DNA from: JAJQBJ01 sp964387095 | GTDB lineage: Bacteria; Bacillota; Clostridia; Oscillospirales; Oscillospiraceae | Reading direction: 5' to 3' | Assembly (NCBI GenBank): GCA_964387095.1 | Contig: CAYLVH010000047.1 | Span: 1 to 14,667, forward strand | Length of the DNA stretch: 14,667 nt | In this document: piece after piece, positions 1-7,189 of the stretch | Numbering within the stretch: position 1 is the stretch's first letter | Layout of the letters: each line of letters begins with the position of its first letter | The notes under the pieces: model-generated | Told to the model about the DNA's origin: nothing | Databases searched by the model: none | The model's input: the letters and a program-made list of their open reading frames with translations, nothing else | Made by a program: the position numbers and the translations under genes

Positions 1-92
1 GACCGGATCCGACAGACTTCAAAAATTCTGGTTTTGTGAATTCAAAAACAGCCGGGAGGTTATGCAAAAACTGAATAGTAATTTTTACCAAA

Positions 93-107
93 ATGGAATC
101 GTTTCCA
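93..107. promoter_or_regulatory. cre / LacI-family operator candidate
   Basis: ATGGAATCGTTTCCA fits the catabolite-responsive element consensus WTGNAANCGNWNNCW at every defined position, and its TGGAA/TTCCA arms flank a central CG, as in LacI/CcpA-family operators. It lies about 44 bases upstream of the -35 box of the sugar-transporter promoter. CcpA or a local LacI-type regulator could bind here. No regulator gene is present in the window, so the binding protein is inferred. Confidence 0.6.
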
Positions 108-150
108 ATCGTTAATTTATACAAAATGGAGAGAAAGAAACAAAATGTAA

Positions 151-178
151 TTGACTTTTTATCGAAGTGCACTAAAAT
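151..178 (+). promoter_or_regulatory. sigma-A promoter of the transporter operon
   Basis: TTGACT (151-156) and TAAAAT (173-178) are separated by 16 bases. This is a good vegetative promoter pointing at the binding-protein gene, and it predicts a leader of about 125 nt before the start at 311. The leader contains an interrupted palindrome (192-202), a small hairpin (230-243) and a 14-bp palindrome (273-286). Confidence 0.65.
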
Positions 179-272
179 GTATGCAAGGAAGTTCCCCGGG
201 AATGGGCGAATTTACTGACTGCACCGGAAGGATCTCGTGATCCGAAAGAGGAGCTGGTGTAGAAAAAACCTT

Positions 273-286
273 TGGACATATGTCCA
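273..286. repeat. 14-bp perfect palindrome in the transporter leader
   Basis: TGGACATATGTCCA is an uninterrupted palindrome ending 24 bases before the chvE start codon and just upstream of its ribosome binding site. It could be a dimeric protein-binding site or a small RNA hairpin. Its function is unknown. Confidence 0.5.
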
Positions 287-310
287 TAATTGAGAAGGGA
301 GAAATCTAAA

Positions 311-1501
311 ATGAAAAAGTTAATCGCACTGATCATGGCTTTGGCGATGATCCTGTCTCTGGCAGCTTGCGGTGGCGGCGATTCGGGTACTACTGAGTCC
401 CAGTCCACTGAGGAATCTGAAGGGACCGAGTCTGCTGAGGGGACTGAAACCGAAGTCACCGGCGATGGCCAGCTTGTCGGTATCGCAATGCCCACCAAGT
501 CCTTGGAGCGCTGGAACCGTGACGGTGAGTATCTGAAGGAGCAGTTCGAGGCCGCCGGCTATACCGTGGAGCTGTCCTATTCCGACAATGATACCGATCA
601 GCAGAACAACGATATTGCCAACATGATCGCGGACGACGTGGACCTCCTGGTCATCGCTGCTATCGATGGTGACACCCTGTCCCAGACTCTGGCTGACGCC
701 AAGGATGCCGACATCCCCGTCATTGCCTATGACCGTCTGATTATGAACACGGATTCTATTTCCTATTATGTTTCCTTCGATAACTACACGGTGGGCGTCC
801 TGCAGGCTCAGTTCATCATTGATTCTCTGGATCTGGACAACGCTACCCAGACCTACAACCTGGAGATTGTCGCTGGTGACCCCGCTGACAACAACGCTAC
901 TTACTTCTTCAACGGTGCTATGGACACCCTGCAGCCCTATCTGGATTCCGGCGTCCTGAATGTTCCTTCCGGCAAGCTCACCTTCGAGCAGACCGCTACC
1001 GATGGTTGGTCCACTGACACTGCTCTGGAGAACATGCAGAATACCCTGGCTTCCTACTATTCTGACGGCACCATCCTGGACGTGGTTCTGTGCTCCAATG
1101 ACTCCACCGCTCTGGGCGCTGCTCAGGCTATCGTCTCTGACTACAATGGCGGCAACACCCCCATTATCACTGGTCAGGACGGCGATATCGCCAACCTGGC
1201 AAACATTGTTGACGGCCTGCAGACCATGACCGTTTACAAGAACGTCTCCGACGAGGCTGGTGTTACCCTGGAACTGGCTAAGGCCATACTAAGCGGCCAG
1301 GAGCCTGGTGAGGATCTGCTGTCCTCCCTGTCCGTGGACGCAGCTTATGATACCGAGTCCTATGATAACGGTACTGGCATCATTCCTTCCTACCTGCTGG
1401 TGCCCTGGACGGTTACCGCTGACAACCTGCAGGATCTGGTTGACACCGGCCTGTACGCTTGGGACGGCGATTATCTGGTGTCCACTTCTTCCTCTACCTA
1501 A
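311..1501 (+). CDS. chvE: ChvE-family multiple-monosaccharide ABC transporter substrate-binding lipoprotein
   Basis: This is the extracytoplasmic sugar receptor of an ABC importer, 396 aa. Residues 1-20 form a lipoprotein signal with lipobox LAAC (lipidated Cys20). An acidic Ser/Thr/Glu-rich linker (about 21-50) follows, then a two-lobed periplasmic-binding-protein fold. Stretches that closely resemble ChvE are AMPTKSLERW (59-68), AYDRLI (139-144), SYYVSFDN (151-158), GQDGD (288-292) and IIPSYLLVPW (357-366); in ChvE, residues in these regions contact the aldose ring. Start choice: the ATG at 311 follows AAGGGAG at good spacing and begins the signal peptide; an in-frame TTG at 290 would put charged residues ahead of it and is rejected. 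It heads a transporter operon followed by an ATPase and a permease. The substrate is probably a pentose such as xylose, inferred from the nearby xylB. ChvE homologues bind several monosaccharides, so specificity is not certain. Confidence 0.93.
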   Translation: MKKLIALIMALAMILSLAACGGGDSGTTESQSTEESEGTESAEGTETEVTGDGQLVGIAMPTKSLERWNRDGEYLKEQFEAAGYTVELSYSDNDTDQQNNDIANMIADDVDLLVIAAIDGDTLSQTLADAKDADIPVIAYDRLIMNTDSISYYVSFDNYTVGVLQAQFIIDSLDLDNATQTYNLEIVAGDPADNNATYFFNGAMDTLQPYLDSGVLNVPSGKLTFEQTATDGWSTDTALENMQNTLASYYSDGTILDVVLCSNDSTALGAAQAIVSDYNGGNTPIITGQDGDIANLANIVDGLQTMTVYKNVSDEAGVTLELAKAILSGQEPGEDLLSSLSVDAAYDTESYDNGTGIIPSYLLVPWTVTADNLQDLVDTGLYAWDGDYLVSTSSST

Positions 1502-1547
1502 TTTAGAAGCAAACAGTAACTCCATTTCACAATAACCAACTTGACTG

Positions 1548-1575
1548 GGGGCGGGGCAATCACCCCGCCCCTTAT
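1548..1575 (+). terminator. GC hairpin after chvE (attenuating terminator or mRNA stabiliser)
   Basis: GGGGCGGGG (1548-1556) pairs perfectly with CCCCGCCCC (1563-1571) across a 6-nt loop and is followed by a weak T-rich tail (TTATTCATT). It sits between the binding-protein gene and the ATPase gene of one operon. It probably causes partial termination or protects the upstream mRNA, giving more binding protein than membrane components, as is common in such operons. Confidence 0.6.
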
Positions 1576-1596
1576 TCATTACAACCTGGATAACCT

Positions 1597-1615
1597 GCGC
1601 AGCTGCCCGCTGCGC
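1597..1615. other. second hairpin in the chvE-mmsA spacer
   Basis: GCGCAGC (1597-1603) pairs with GCTGCGC (1609-1615) around a 5-nt loop. It has no T-run, so it is not a terminator by itself. Together with the hairpin at 1548-1571 it makes the 182-base chvE-mmsA spacer strongly structured. Confidence 0.4.
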
Positions 1616-1683
1616 GGCAGCATGATAGAACCCTTTTATCGTTAAGAAAGGTCGGTAAAGGGAGAAAGAGGAGGGCATACAAT

Positions 1684-3219
1684 TTGGCTGACAATATTCT
1701 CGTGATGAAAAACATCACAAAAGAGTTCCCCGGTGTCAAGGCACTTGATAACGTCAACCTGGAAGTCCGGCGCGGCGAGATTCACGCTCTGGTGGGCGAG
1801 AACGGCGCTGGTAAATCCACGCTGATGAACGTGCTCAGTGGCACCTATCCCTACGGAAGCTATACTGGCGAGATCATCTATGATGGTCAGCTTTGCCAGT
1901 TTAAAACATTGAGAGACAGTGAAAAGATGGGCATCGTCATTATCCATCAGGAACTGGCGCTGATCCCCGAACTGTCCATCGGTGAAAATATGTTCCTTGG
2001 CAATGAACGCAAGGGCAAGTTCGGTATTGACTGGGACCGTACCTACCACGAGGCTGAAAAGCATATGGAGCAGGTTGGCCTGAAGGACAGTCCCATGACG
2101 CTGATTAAGGATATCGGTACCGGCAAACAGCAGTTGGTTGAGATTGCGAAGGCACTGTCCAAGAATGTGCGGCTGCTGATCCTGGACGAACCCACTTCCT
2201 CCCTGAACGAGGAGGACTCCAGGATGCTGTTGGATCTGCTTCTGGAGTTTAAGAAGCAGGGCATGACTTCCATCATTATCTCCCATAAGCTGAACGAGAT
2301 CGCCTATGTTGCGGATAAGATCACCGTCCTCCGGGATGGCTCCACCATCGAGACCCTTGACAACTCCACCCGCACTGTGGATGAGGACCGTATTATCCGG
2401 GGCATGGTTGGCCGTGAGCTGTCTGACCGGTATCCCGCCCGTGAGCATAACATCAGCGATGAGATCGGCATGGAGGTCAGAGACTGGACGGTTCACCATC
2501 CCATTTACACAGAAAAGGTGGTTGACGACCATGTTTCCTTCACCGTACATAAGGGCGAGATTGTGGGCTTCTCTGGCCTGCAGGGCGCCGGCCGCACAGA
2601 GTTGGCAATGTCCATCTTCGGCCGTTCCTATGGCACCGGCATTTCCGGCACCCTGATTATCGACGGGAAGGAAGTCACCTTGCGGAGTGAGCGTCAGGCA
2701 ATCGAAGCCGGCTTAGCCTATGTGACAGAGGATCGTAAGGGCAACGGCTTGGTCCTGGAGCAATCCATCGCTAGGAATACCACCATGGCCCGCATGGAAA
2801 AGATCTGTAGGAGAGGCATTGTGAATGTGGACAAGGAAAATGCCTATGCCGAGGGATACAAAGACAAGCTCAGAACCAAGACTCCGACTGTTCAACAGGC
2901 TGTGGGCAATCTGTCCGGCGGCAACCAGCAGAAAGTTCTGCTGGCAAAATGGATGTTTGCTGACCCTGACGTGCTGATCCTGGACGAACCGACCCGGGGT
3001 ATCGACGTTGGTGCAAAGTACGAAATCTACTGCATTATGAACGATTTGGTTGCCCATGGAAAGTCTGTGATTATGATCTCTTCCGAAATGCCGGAATTGT
3101 TGGGTATGTGCGATCGCATCTATGTTATGAACGAGGGCAAGATGGTTGCAGAAATGTCTGCCTCTGAGGCCTCTCAGGAAAAAATCATGGCTGCCATCCT
3201 TAAGTCTGATAAGAAATAA
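1684..3219 (+). CDS. mmsA: Multiple-monosaccharide ABC transporter ATP-binding protein (MmsA/GguA/XylG type)
   Basis: This cytoplasmic ATPase, 511 aa, powers sugar import and carries two fused nucleotide-binding domains. Domain 1 has Walker A GENGAGKST (38-46), a degenerate signature IGTGKQQ (144-150), Walker B LLILDEP (164-170) and switch His201. Domain 2 has a degenerate Walker A GLQGAGRTE (298-306), a canonical LSGGNQQ signature (410-416) and Walker B VLILDEP (430-436), but Ser-Ser-Glu replaces the switch histidine. This asymmetry is normal for the RbsA/XylG/MmsA group. Length fits the family (about 500-515 aa). The start is TTG at 1684, chosen because AGGAGG (1669-1674) lies 9 bases upstream and the N-terminus matches the family; the next in-frame ATG (1705) lacks its own site. 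The permease gene follows after 21 bases. Confidence 0.95.
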   Translation: MADNILVMKNITKEFPGVKALDNVNLEVRRGEIHALVGENGAGKSTLMNVLSGTYPYGSYTGEIIYDGQLCQFKTLRDSEKMGIVIIHQELALIPELSIGENMFLGNERKGKFGIDWDRTYHEAEKHMEQVGLKDSPMTLIKDIGTGKQQLVEIAKALSKNVRLLILDEPTSSLNEEDSRMLLDLLLEFKKQGMTSIIISHKLNEIAYVADKITVLRDGSTIETLDNSTRTVDEDRIIRGMVGRELSDRYPAREHNISDEIGMEVRDWTVHHPIYTEKVVDDHVSFTVHKGEIVGFSGLQGAGRTELAMSIFGRSYGTGISGTLIIDGKEVTLRSERQAIEAGLAYVTEDRKGNGLVLEQSIARNTTMARMEKICRRGIVNVDKENAYAEGYKDKLRTKTPTVQQAVGNLSGGNQQKVLLAKWMFADPDVLILDEPTRGIDVGAKYEIYCIMNDLVAHGKSVIMISSEMPELLGMCDRIYVMNEGKMVAEMSASEASQEKIMAAILKSDKK

Positions 3220-3240
3220 CGAGTGAGGGAGTGCTAATAC

Positions 3241-4410
3241 ATGAAAATCAATATCGGTCCGTTTATTAAAAAATATACCATGGTAATTGCCCTGGTTGCT
3301 GTGTTTATCCTGTTTGCAGCTCTGACTGAGGGCAGGCTGCTGAATCCCCAGAACCTCTCCAACCTGCTGCTGCAGAACAGCTATGTGCTGGTTCTGGCCT
3401 GCGGCATGCTGCTCTGCATTCTGACCGGTGGTAACGTGGACCTGTCCGTCGGTTCCATTGTCTGTTTGGTTGGTGCCATTGGCGCTCAGCTTATGGCCAA
3501 CACCAGTATCAACGCTGTTATTGTTATCCTGATCTGCCTGGTAATCGGCGCTGTGATCGGCGTGTGGCAGGGCTTCTGGATCGGCAATGTACATATCCCT
3601 CCCTTTATCTGCACCCTGGCTGGTATGTTCCTGTTCCGCGGCTTGGGCCGTGTTGTCCTGGGATCTAAGACCGTGAACGTCAGCAACAATAAGCTGTTTA
3701 TCAACATCTTCGCTTCCTACATTCAGATTCCCGGCCTGGACAGCGGCAGCGTGAAGTGGTCCGCGTTTATCGTGGGACTGATCGTCGCCGTGATGCTGCT
3801 GGTCTACGCCGCTTTGAGCCGTGTTAAGAAGGCCAAGATGGGCTACAAGATGCCTCCTGCCGCGCCTGTCTTTATCCGGATGGCTATTATCGCGATCCTG
3901 GTTGCGGTCTATTCCTGGAAGTTGGCGCACTATAGGGGCATCCCCGTCATGCTGCTGTGGGTGCTGGCGGTGATCTTTGTCTATGCCTTTATCACCTCTA
4001 AGACCGCCTTCGGCCGTTATTTCTATGCAGTCGGCGGCAACGAAAAGGCCACCAAGCTGTCTGGTATCGACACCAAGAGAGTTTACTTCATGGCTTATGC
4101 ATCCATGTCCTTCCTGGCTGGCCTGTCCGGCCTGCTGGTGGCAGCCCGTGTCGGCTCTGTCAACGGCGACACCGGCAACTCCTATGAGATGGACGCCATC
4201 GGCTCCTGCTTCATTGGCGGCGCCTCTGCTTACGGCGGTTCCGGTACGGTTCCTGGCATCGTCATCGGCGCTATCCTGTTGGGTGTTATCAACCAGGGCA
4301 TGTCCATCATCGGTCTGGACAACAACTGGCAGTATGTCGTTAAGGGCGCGGTTCTGCTGGTCGCCGTTATCTTCGACGTTGTCTCCAACCATAAGACCGG
4401 CAAGTCTTAA
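3241..4410 (+). CDS. mmsB: Multiple-monosaccharide ABC transporter permease (MmsB/GguB/XylH type)
   Basis: This integral membrane permease, 389 aa, forms the sugar channel with the MmsA ATPase. It is a BPD_transp_2-family protein with roughly ten hydrophobic helices. Family motifs include GGNVDLSVGS (63-72), PPFICTLAGMFLFRGL (120-135), FGRYFYAVGGNEKATKLSGI (257-276, the cytoplasmic coupling loop that contacts the ATPase) and the Gly-rich FIGGASAYGGSGTVPG (324-339). It is longer than RbsC (about 320 aa), because a helix pair and a basic loop (about 173-225) are inserted in the middle, as in XylH/GguB. It starts at ATG 3241 after GAGGGAG. It is the last gene of the transporter operon, with a strong terminator 24 bases after the stop. 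Confidence 0.95.
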   Translation: MKINIGPFIKKYTMVIALVAVFILFAALTEGRLLNPQNLSNLLLQNSYVLVLACGMLLCILTGGNVDLSVGSIVCLVGAIGAQLMANTSINAVIVILICLVIGAVIGVWQGFWIGNVHIPPFICTLAGMFLFRGLGRVVLGSKTVNVSNNKLFINIFASYIQIPGLDSGSVKWSAFIVGLIVAVMLLVYAALSRVKKAKMGYKMPPAAPVFIRMAIIAILVAVYSWKLAHYRGIPVMLLWVLAVIFVYAFITSKTAFGRYFYAVGGNEKATKLSGIDTKRVYFMAYASMSFLAGLSGLLVAARVGSVNGDTGNSYEMDAIGSCFIGGASAYGGSGTVPGIVIGAILLGVINQGMSIIGLDNNWQYVVKGAVLLVAVIFDVVSNHKTGKS

Positions 4411-4433
4411 TCAAAACTTCTATAAACGAATCG

Positions 4434-4466
4434 GGGCGCCGTGGGAAAGCCACGGCGCCCTTTTCC
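4434..4466 (+). terminator. Intrinsic terminator of the chvE-mmsA-mmsB operon
   Basis: An 11-bp perfect stem (4434-4444 with 4450-4460, GGGCGCCGTGG / CCACGGCGCCC) closes a 5-nt GAAAG loop and is followed by TTTTCC. This is a strong rho-independent terminator separating the transporter from the xylB operon. Confidence 0.9.
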
Positions 4467-4527
4467 TACCCCGGCGGTGGGATCGAGAAGAAACGGAGAT
4501 ATTTCAAAAAGAAATGACCTTAATCGC

Positions 4528-4556
4528 TTGCGAAATATCCAAATATGAGGTAAGAT
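4528..4556 (+). promoter_or_regulatory. Promoter candidate of the xylB operon
   Basis: TTGCGA (4528-4533) and TAAGAT (4551-4556) are spaced by exactly 17 bases and lie between the upstream terminator and the xylB ribosome binding site. Each box matches the sigma-A consensus at four of six positions. No clear cre-like operator was seen next to it. Confidence 0.5.
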
Positions 4557-4619
4557 ATCAGTGGTAATTTCGTGCAAACTTTCCGAATGAAGGCCTGCAC
4601 GTATAAGGAGGATGATTCG

Positions 4620-6098
4620 ATGCTTTACATCGGAATTGACTTAGGCACTTCTGCCGTCAAGCTCCTGCTGATGAATGGCAGCGGTAAGATTGAGAAAATT
4701 GTCTCCCGGGAGTACCCCATTTCCTTTCCCCATCCGGGCTGGTCTGAGCAGGACCCTGCGGAGTGGCTGAGAGAGACCTTGGCTGGTATCAAGGAGCTGA
4801 CTGCTGACTGTGATAAGACCCAGGTGGCTGGCATTGGCGCCGGCGGCCAGATGCATGGCCTGGTGGTGCTGGACGAGGGGGATCAGGTCATCCGTCCCGC
4901 TATCCTGTGGAATGATGGCCGCACCGCAGAGGAAACCGATTATCTGAATACAGTGATTGGCAAGGATAAACTCTCCGAATACACGGCCAACATCGCGTTT
5001 GCTGGCTTTACCGCCCCCAAGCTCCTGTGGATGCGCAAGCATGAGCCGGATCTTTTTGCGAAGATCCGCAAAATTATGTTGCCCAAGGATTACATCAATT
5101 ATATGCTCTCCGGGGTTCACTGCACTGATGTTTCTGACGCCTCCGGCATGCTGCTCTTTGACGTGAAGAACAAGCGCTGGTCCCAGGAGATGCTGGATGT
5201 CTGCGGCATCACCCAGGAGCAGATGCCCCGGATCTTTGAGAGCTATCAGCCGGTGGGGACGCTGAAACCCGAGATCGCAGCGGAACTGGGCCTGCCGGAG
5301 CGCGTGGTCATCGCCGCCGGTGCCGGGGACAATGCCGCCGCCGCTGTGGGCACCGGAACGGTGGGGGAGGGGGCCTGCAACATCTCCCTGGGCACCTCTG
5401 GCACCATCTTTATCTCCGGCCAGTCTTTCAGTGTGGATGAGAATAACGCCCTGCACGCCTTCGCCCATGCGGATGGCCATTACCACCTGATGGGCTGTAT
5501 GCTCTCTGCCGCCTCCTGCAACAAGTGGTGGATGGACGAGATCATCGGCACCACTGATTACGGGGCTGAACAGGCGGGCATCACCAGGGAAAAGCTGGGC
5601 CGGAACCATGTGTTCTTCCTGCCCTACCTGATGGGAGAACGCTCTCCCATCAACGACACCAATGCCCGGGGAACCTTCATCGGCATGACCATGGATAACA
5701 CCCGCACGGACCTGACCCAGGCTGTCCTAGAGGGTGTCGCCTTTGGCATCCGGGATTCCCTGGAGGTGGCCCGTTCCCTGGGGATCGATATCAAGCGCAG
5801 CAGGATTTGCGGCGGCGGTGCCAAAAGCCCCCTGTGGAGGACCATCTTTGCCAATGTCTGCAATCTGGATCTTGAAGTGATTGAATCAGAGGAAGGACCC
5901 GGCTACGGCGGCGCCATGCTGGCCATGGTGGCCTGCGGCGAATATCCCTCTGTCCAGGCGATTGCGGAGAAGTTCGTCAAGGTTGTGGAGACTGTAAAGC
6001 CTGATCCGGAGCTGACCGCGCGCTATGAGGAGCGCTATCAGGTGTTCCGTCAAATTTATCCTGCCGTCAAGGCGCTGTTTCCCGCAATCAATGGGTAA
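4620..6098 (+). CDS. xylB: Xylulokinase (D-xylulose 5-kinase, FGGY family)
   Basis: This cytoplasmic enzyme phosphorylates D-xylulose with ATP to D-xylulose 5-phosphate, feeding the pentose phosphate pathway. The protein is 492 aa, close to E. coli XylB (484 aa), and similar throughout. Visible motifs are the phosphate-1 loop IGIDLGTSAVK (4-14), PHPGWSEQDP (37-46), the sugar-binding GQMHG (76-80), ILWNDGR (95-101), FTAPKLLW (130-137), LPKDY (154-158), GAGDNAAAAVG with the likely catalytic base Asp237, the phosphate-2 loop SLGTSGT, and GGGAKS near the C-terminus. The GQMHG/ILWNDGR/FTAPKLLW combination separates xylulokinase from rhamnulo-, ribulo- and glycerol kinases. The start at ATG 4620 is set by AAGGAGG (4605-4611); an in-frame upstream ATG at 4572 has no site. 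It is the first gene of a five-gene run. Confidence 0.95.
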   Translation: MLYIGIDLGTSAVKLLLMNGSGKIEKIVSREYPISFPHPGWSEQDPAEWLRETLAGIKELTADCDKTQVAGIGAGGQMHGLVVLDEGDQVIRPAILWNDGRTAEETDYLNTVIGKDKLSEYTANIAFAGFTAPKLLWMRKHEPDLFAKIRKIMLPKDYINYMLSGVHCTDVSDASGMLLFDVKNKRWSQEMLDVCGITQEQMPRIFESYQPVGTLKPEIAAELGLPERVVIAAGAGDNAAAAVGTGTVGEGACNISLGTSGTIFISGQSFSVDENNALHAFAHADGHYHLMGCMLSAASCNKWWMDEIIGTTDYGAEQAGITREKLGRNHVFFLPYLMGERSPINDTNARGTFIGMTMDNTRTDLTQAVLEGVAFGIRDSLEVARSLGIDIKRSRICGGGAKSPLWRTIFANVCNLDLEVIESEEGPGYGGAMLAMVACGEYPSVQAIAEKFVKVVETVKPDPELTARYEERYQVFRQIYPAVKALFPAING

Positions 6099-6108
6099 GG
6101 AGTAGACT

Positions 6109-6501
6109 GTGGCAGACAAGAACAAGAAGAAAAAGCGCTATAATTACCAGATGCAGAAGGCCAACAGTACCCATGTGGCCATGCTTGTGATAGTGGCCGC
6201 ATATATTCTCTATATGGCCTATCGCATGTTAAAAAATACATTGTCCGGAAATTCCAACATGTCCATGACAACCACCATCATTTTAATCGCTGTCATGGCG
6301 CTGGTTGGCTGTGGGGTTCTGGCCTATGCGGGCTATGTCTATTACATGGTCCGTAAAAAGTCGGAGCTGACAGAGGAGGAGGCCAAGGAGCTAGACGAGC
6401 AGATGGCCCAGGCCGATCTGGAGAATTACGGCTATGTCATCGGCCGGGATGGTGAGCCTGTGGAGGATCCCGGTGAAGGAGAGAAGGAAGAGGATGACTA
6501 A
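6109..6501 (+). CDS. Small membrane protein of unknown function, two transmembrane helices
   Basis: I do not recognise this 130-aa protein. It has a Lys-rich N-terminus (residues 4-9), a first hydrophobic helix at about 23-41, a Met/Ser/Thr-rich loop, a second helix at about 54-80, and a highly charged acidic C-terminal tail (85-130, ending in Glu/Asp) that starts as a probable amphipathic helix. The hairpin-like layout predicts both termini in the cytoplasm. It starts at GTG 6109; its AAGGAG site overlaps the xylB stop codon, indicating translational coupling. It overlaps the next membrane protein gene by 8 bases, suggesting a joint role. Codon use and placement support a real gene. Its link to pentose metabolism is positional only. 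Confidence 0.8.
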   Translation: MADKNKKKKRYNYQMQKANSTHVAMLVIVAAYILYMAYRMLKNTLSGNSNMSMTTTIILIAVMALVGCGVLAYAGYVYYMVRKKSELTEEEAKELDEQMAQADLENYGYVIGRDGEPVEDPGEGEKEEDD

Positions 6502-7177
6502 AGGGAAACGTGCGTATGATTTTGTTATACGGCTGATCCTTCTGATGGTTGGCTTGGCCATCGCACACTTGGGTGTGACGCTGTTTCTCCAGGCTGATCT
6601 GGGCTCGGATCCCTTTAATGTGTTTATTCAAGGGCTATTCCGCATAGTGCCCTGGCCCTCTGGCTGGCCGGTGACCCATGGAAGGGTGCATATGGCGGTG
6701 TCCTTTCTGATTATCGTGGTTTTGCTCTTTGTGGATCGAAGCTACGTCCGGGTCGGAACGCTCATTTGTATGTTTTTGGGCGGGCCCATTATCGATGGGT
6801 ATACATTGGTTTTGAAGGACATTCTGAATTCCCATTCACCCATTGCCCTGCGGGTTGTGATGCTGGCATTGGGGTGCGTGATTCTGTCCTTCGGCATGAC
6901 CATCGTCATCAAATCAGAGGCGGGAACGGGGCCGAATGACCTGGTTGCTGTGGTTATCAGTGACAAAGTAAAGAAAAAAATCGGCATCGTCCGCATTCTT
7001 GTGGACGTGTGCTTCGCCGGAATTGGCTTTGCGCTGGGCGGAACCCTGGGGCTGGGAACGGTGATCTGCGCCTTCCTGGTGGGGCCAACTGCGCAGGTAT
7101 TCCTGCCCTGGTCGGAGAAAATATGCAATCATTTTGTCCCTGGGGAGCCCTTGGGGAAACAAAATGAGGGAAAATAA
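6494..7177 (+). CDS. YczE/YyaS/YitT-like integral membrane protein
   Basis: This 227-aa polytopic membrane protein has about five to six hydrophobic segments (about 11-31, 63-80, 87-105, 118-139, 163-182, 183-205). Two matching loops, ADLGSDPFNV (34-43) and SEAGTGPNDLV (141-151), share a Gly-x-[DG]-Pro-x-[ND] core and suggest an internally duplicated fold, as in YczE-like proteins (COG2364). The biochemical role of that family is not established. The start is ATG 6494, preceded by GAAGGAAGAGG and overlapping the previous gene by 8 bases; longer upstream starts would read through that gene's coding region. Its position within a xylulokinase operon hints at transport or export of a sugar-related compound, but that is speculative. 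Confidence 0.8.
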   Translation: MTKGKRAYDFVIRLILLMVGLAIAHLGVTLFLQADLGSDPFNVFIQGLFRIVPWPSGWPVTHGRVHMAVSFLIIVVLLFVDRSYVRVGTLICMFLGGPIIDGYTLVLKDILNSHSPIALRVVMLALGCVILSFGMTIVIKSEAGTGPNDLVAVVISDKVKKKIGIVRILVDVCFAGIGFALGGTLGLGTVICAFLVGPTAQVFLPWSEKICNHFVPGEPLGKQNEGK

Positions 7178-7189
7178 GGAGTGCTGAAT

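Noticed and set aside
62..115. 17-codon open frame starting at ATG 62 behind GGGAGG
   Set aside because: The ribosome site is only 2 bases from the ATG, the peptide has no recognisable feature, and it runs through the cre-type operator.
172..498. Minus-strand open frame of 108 codons across the chvE leader and signal region
   Set aside because: It overlaps a well-supported lipoprotein gene and its promoter, has low-complexity Ser/Pro content typical of a shadow frame, and has no ribosome binding site.
2713..4392. 559-codon minus-strand open frame opposite mmsA and mmsB
   Set aside because: The His/Gln/Asp-rich composition is what the antisense of these genes produces; both plus-strand genes have full family motifs.
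4467..4619. Riboswitch or second cre site ahead of xylB
   Set aside because: No conserved aptamer pattern or WTGNAANCGNWNNCW match was seen; only a plausible promoter is present.
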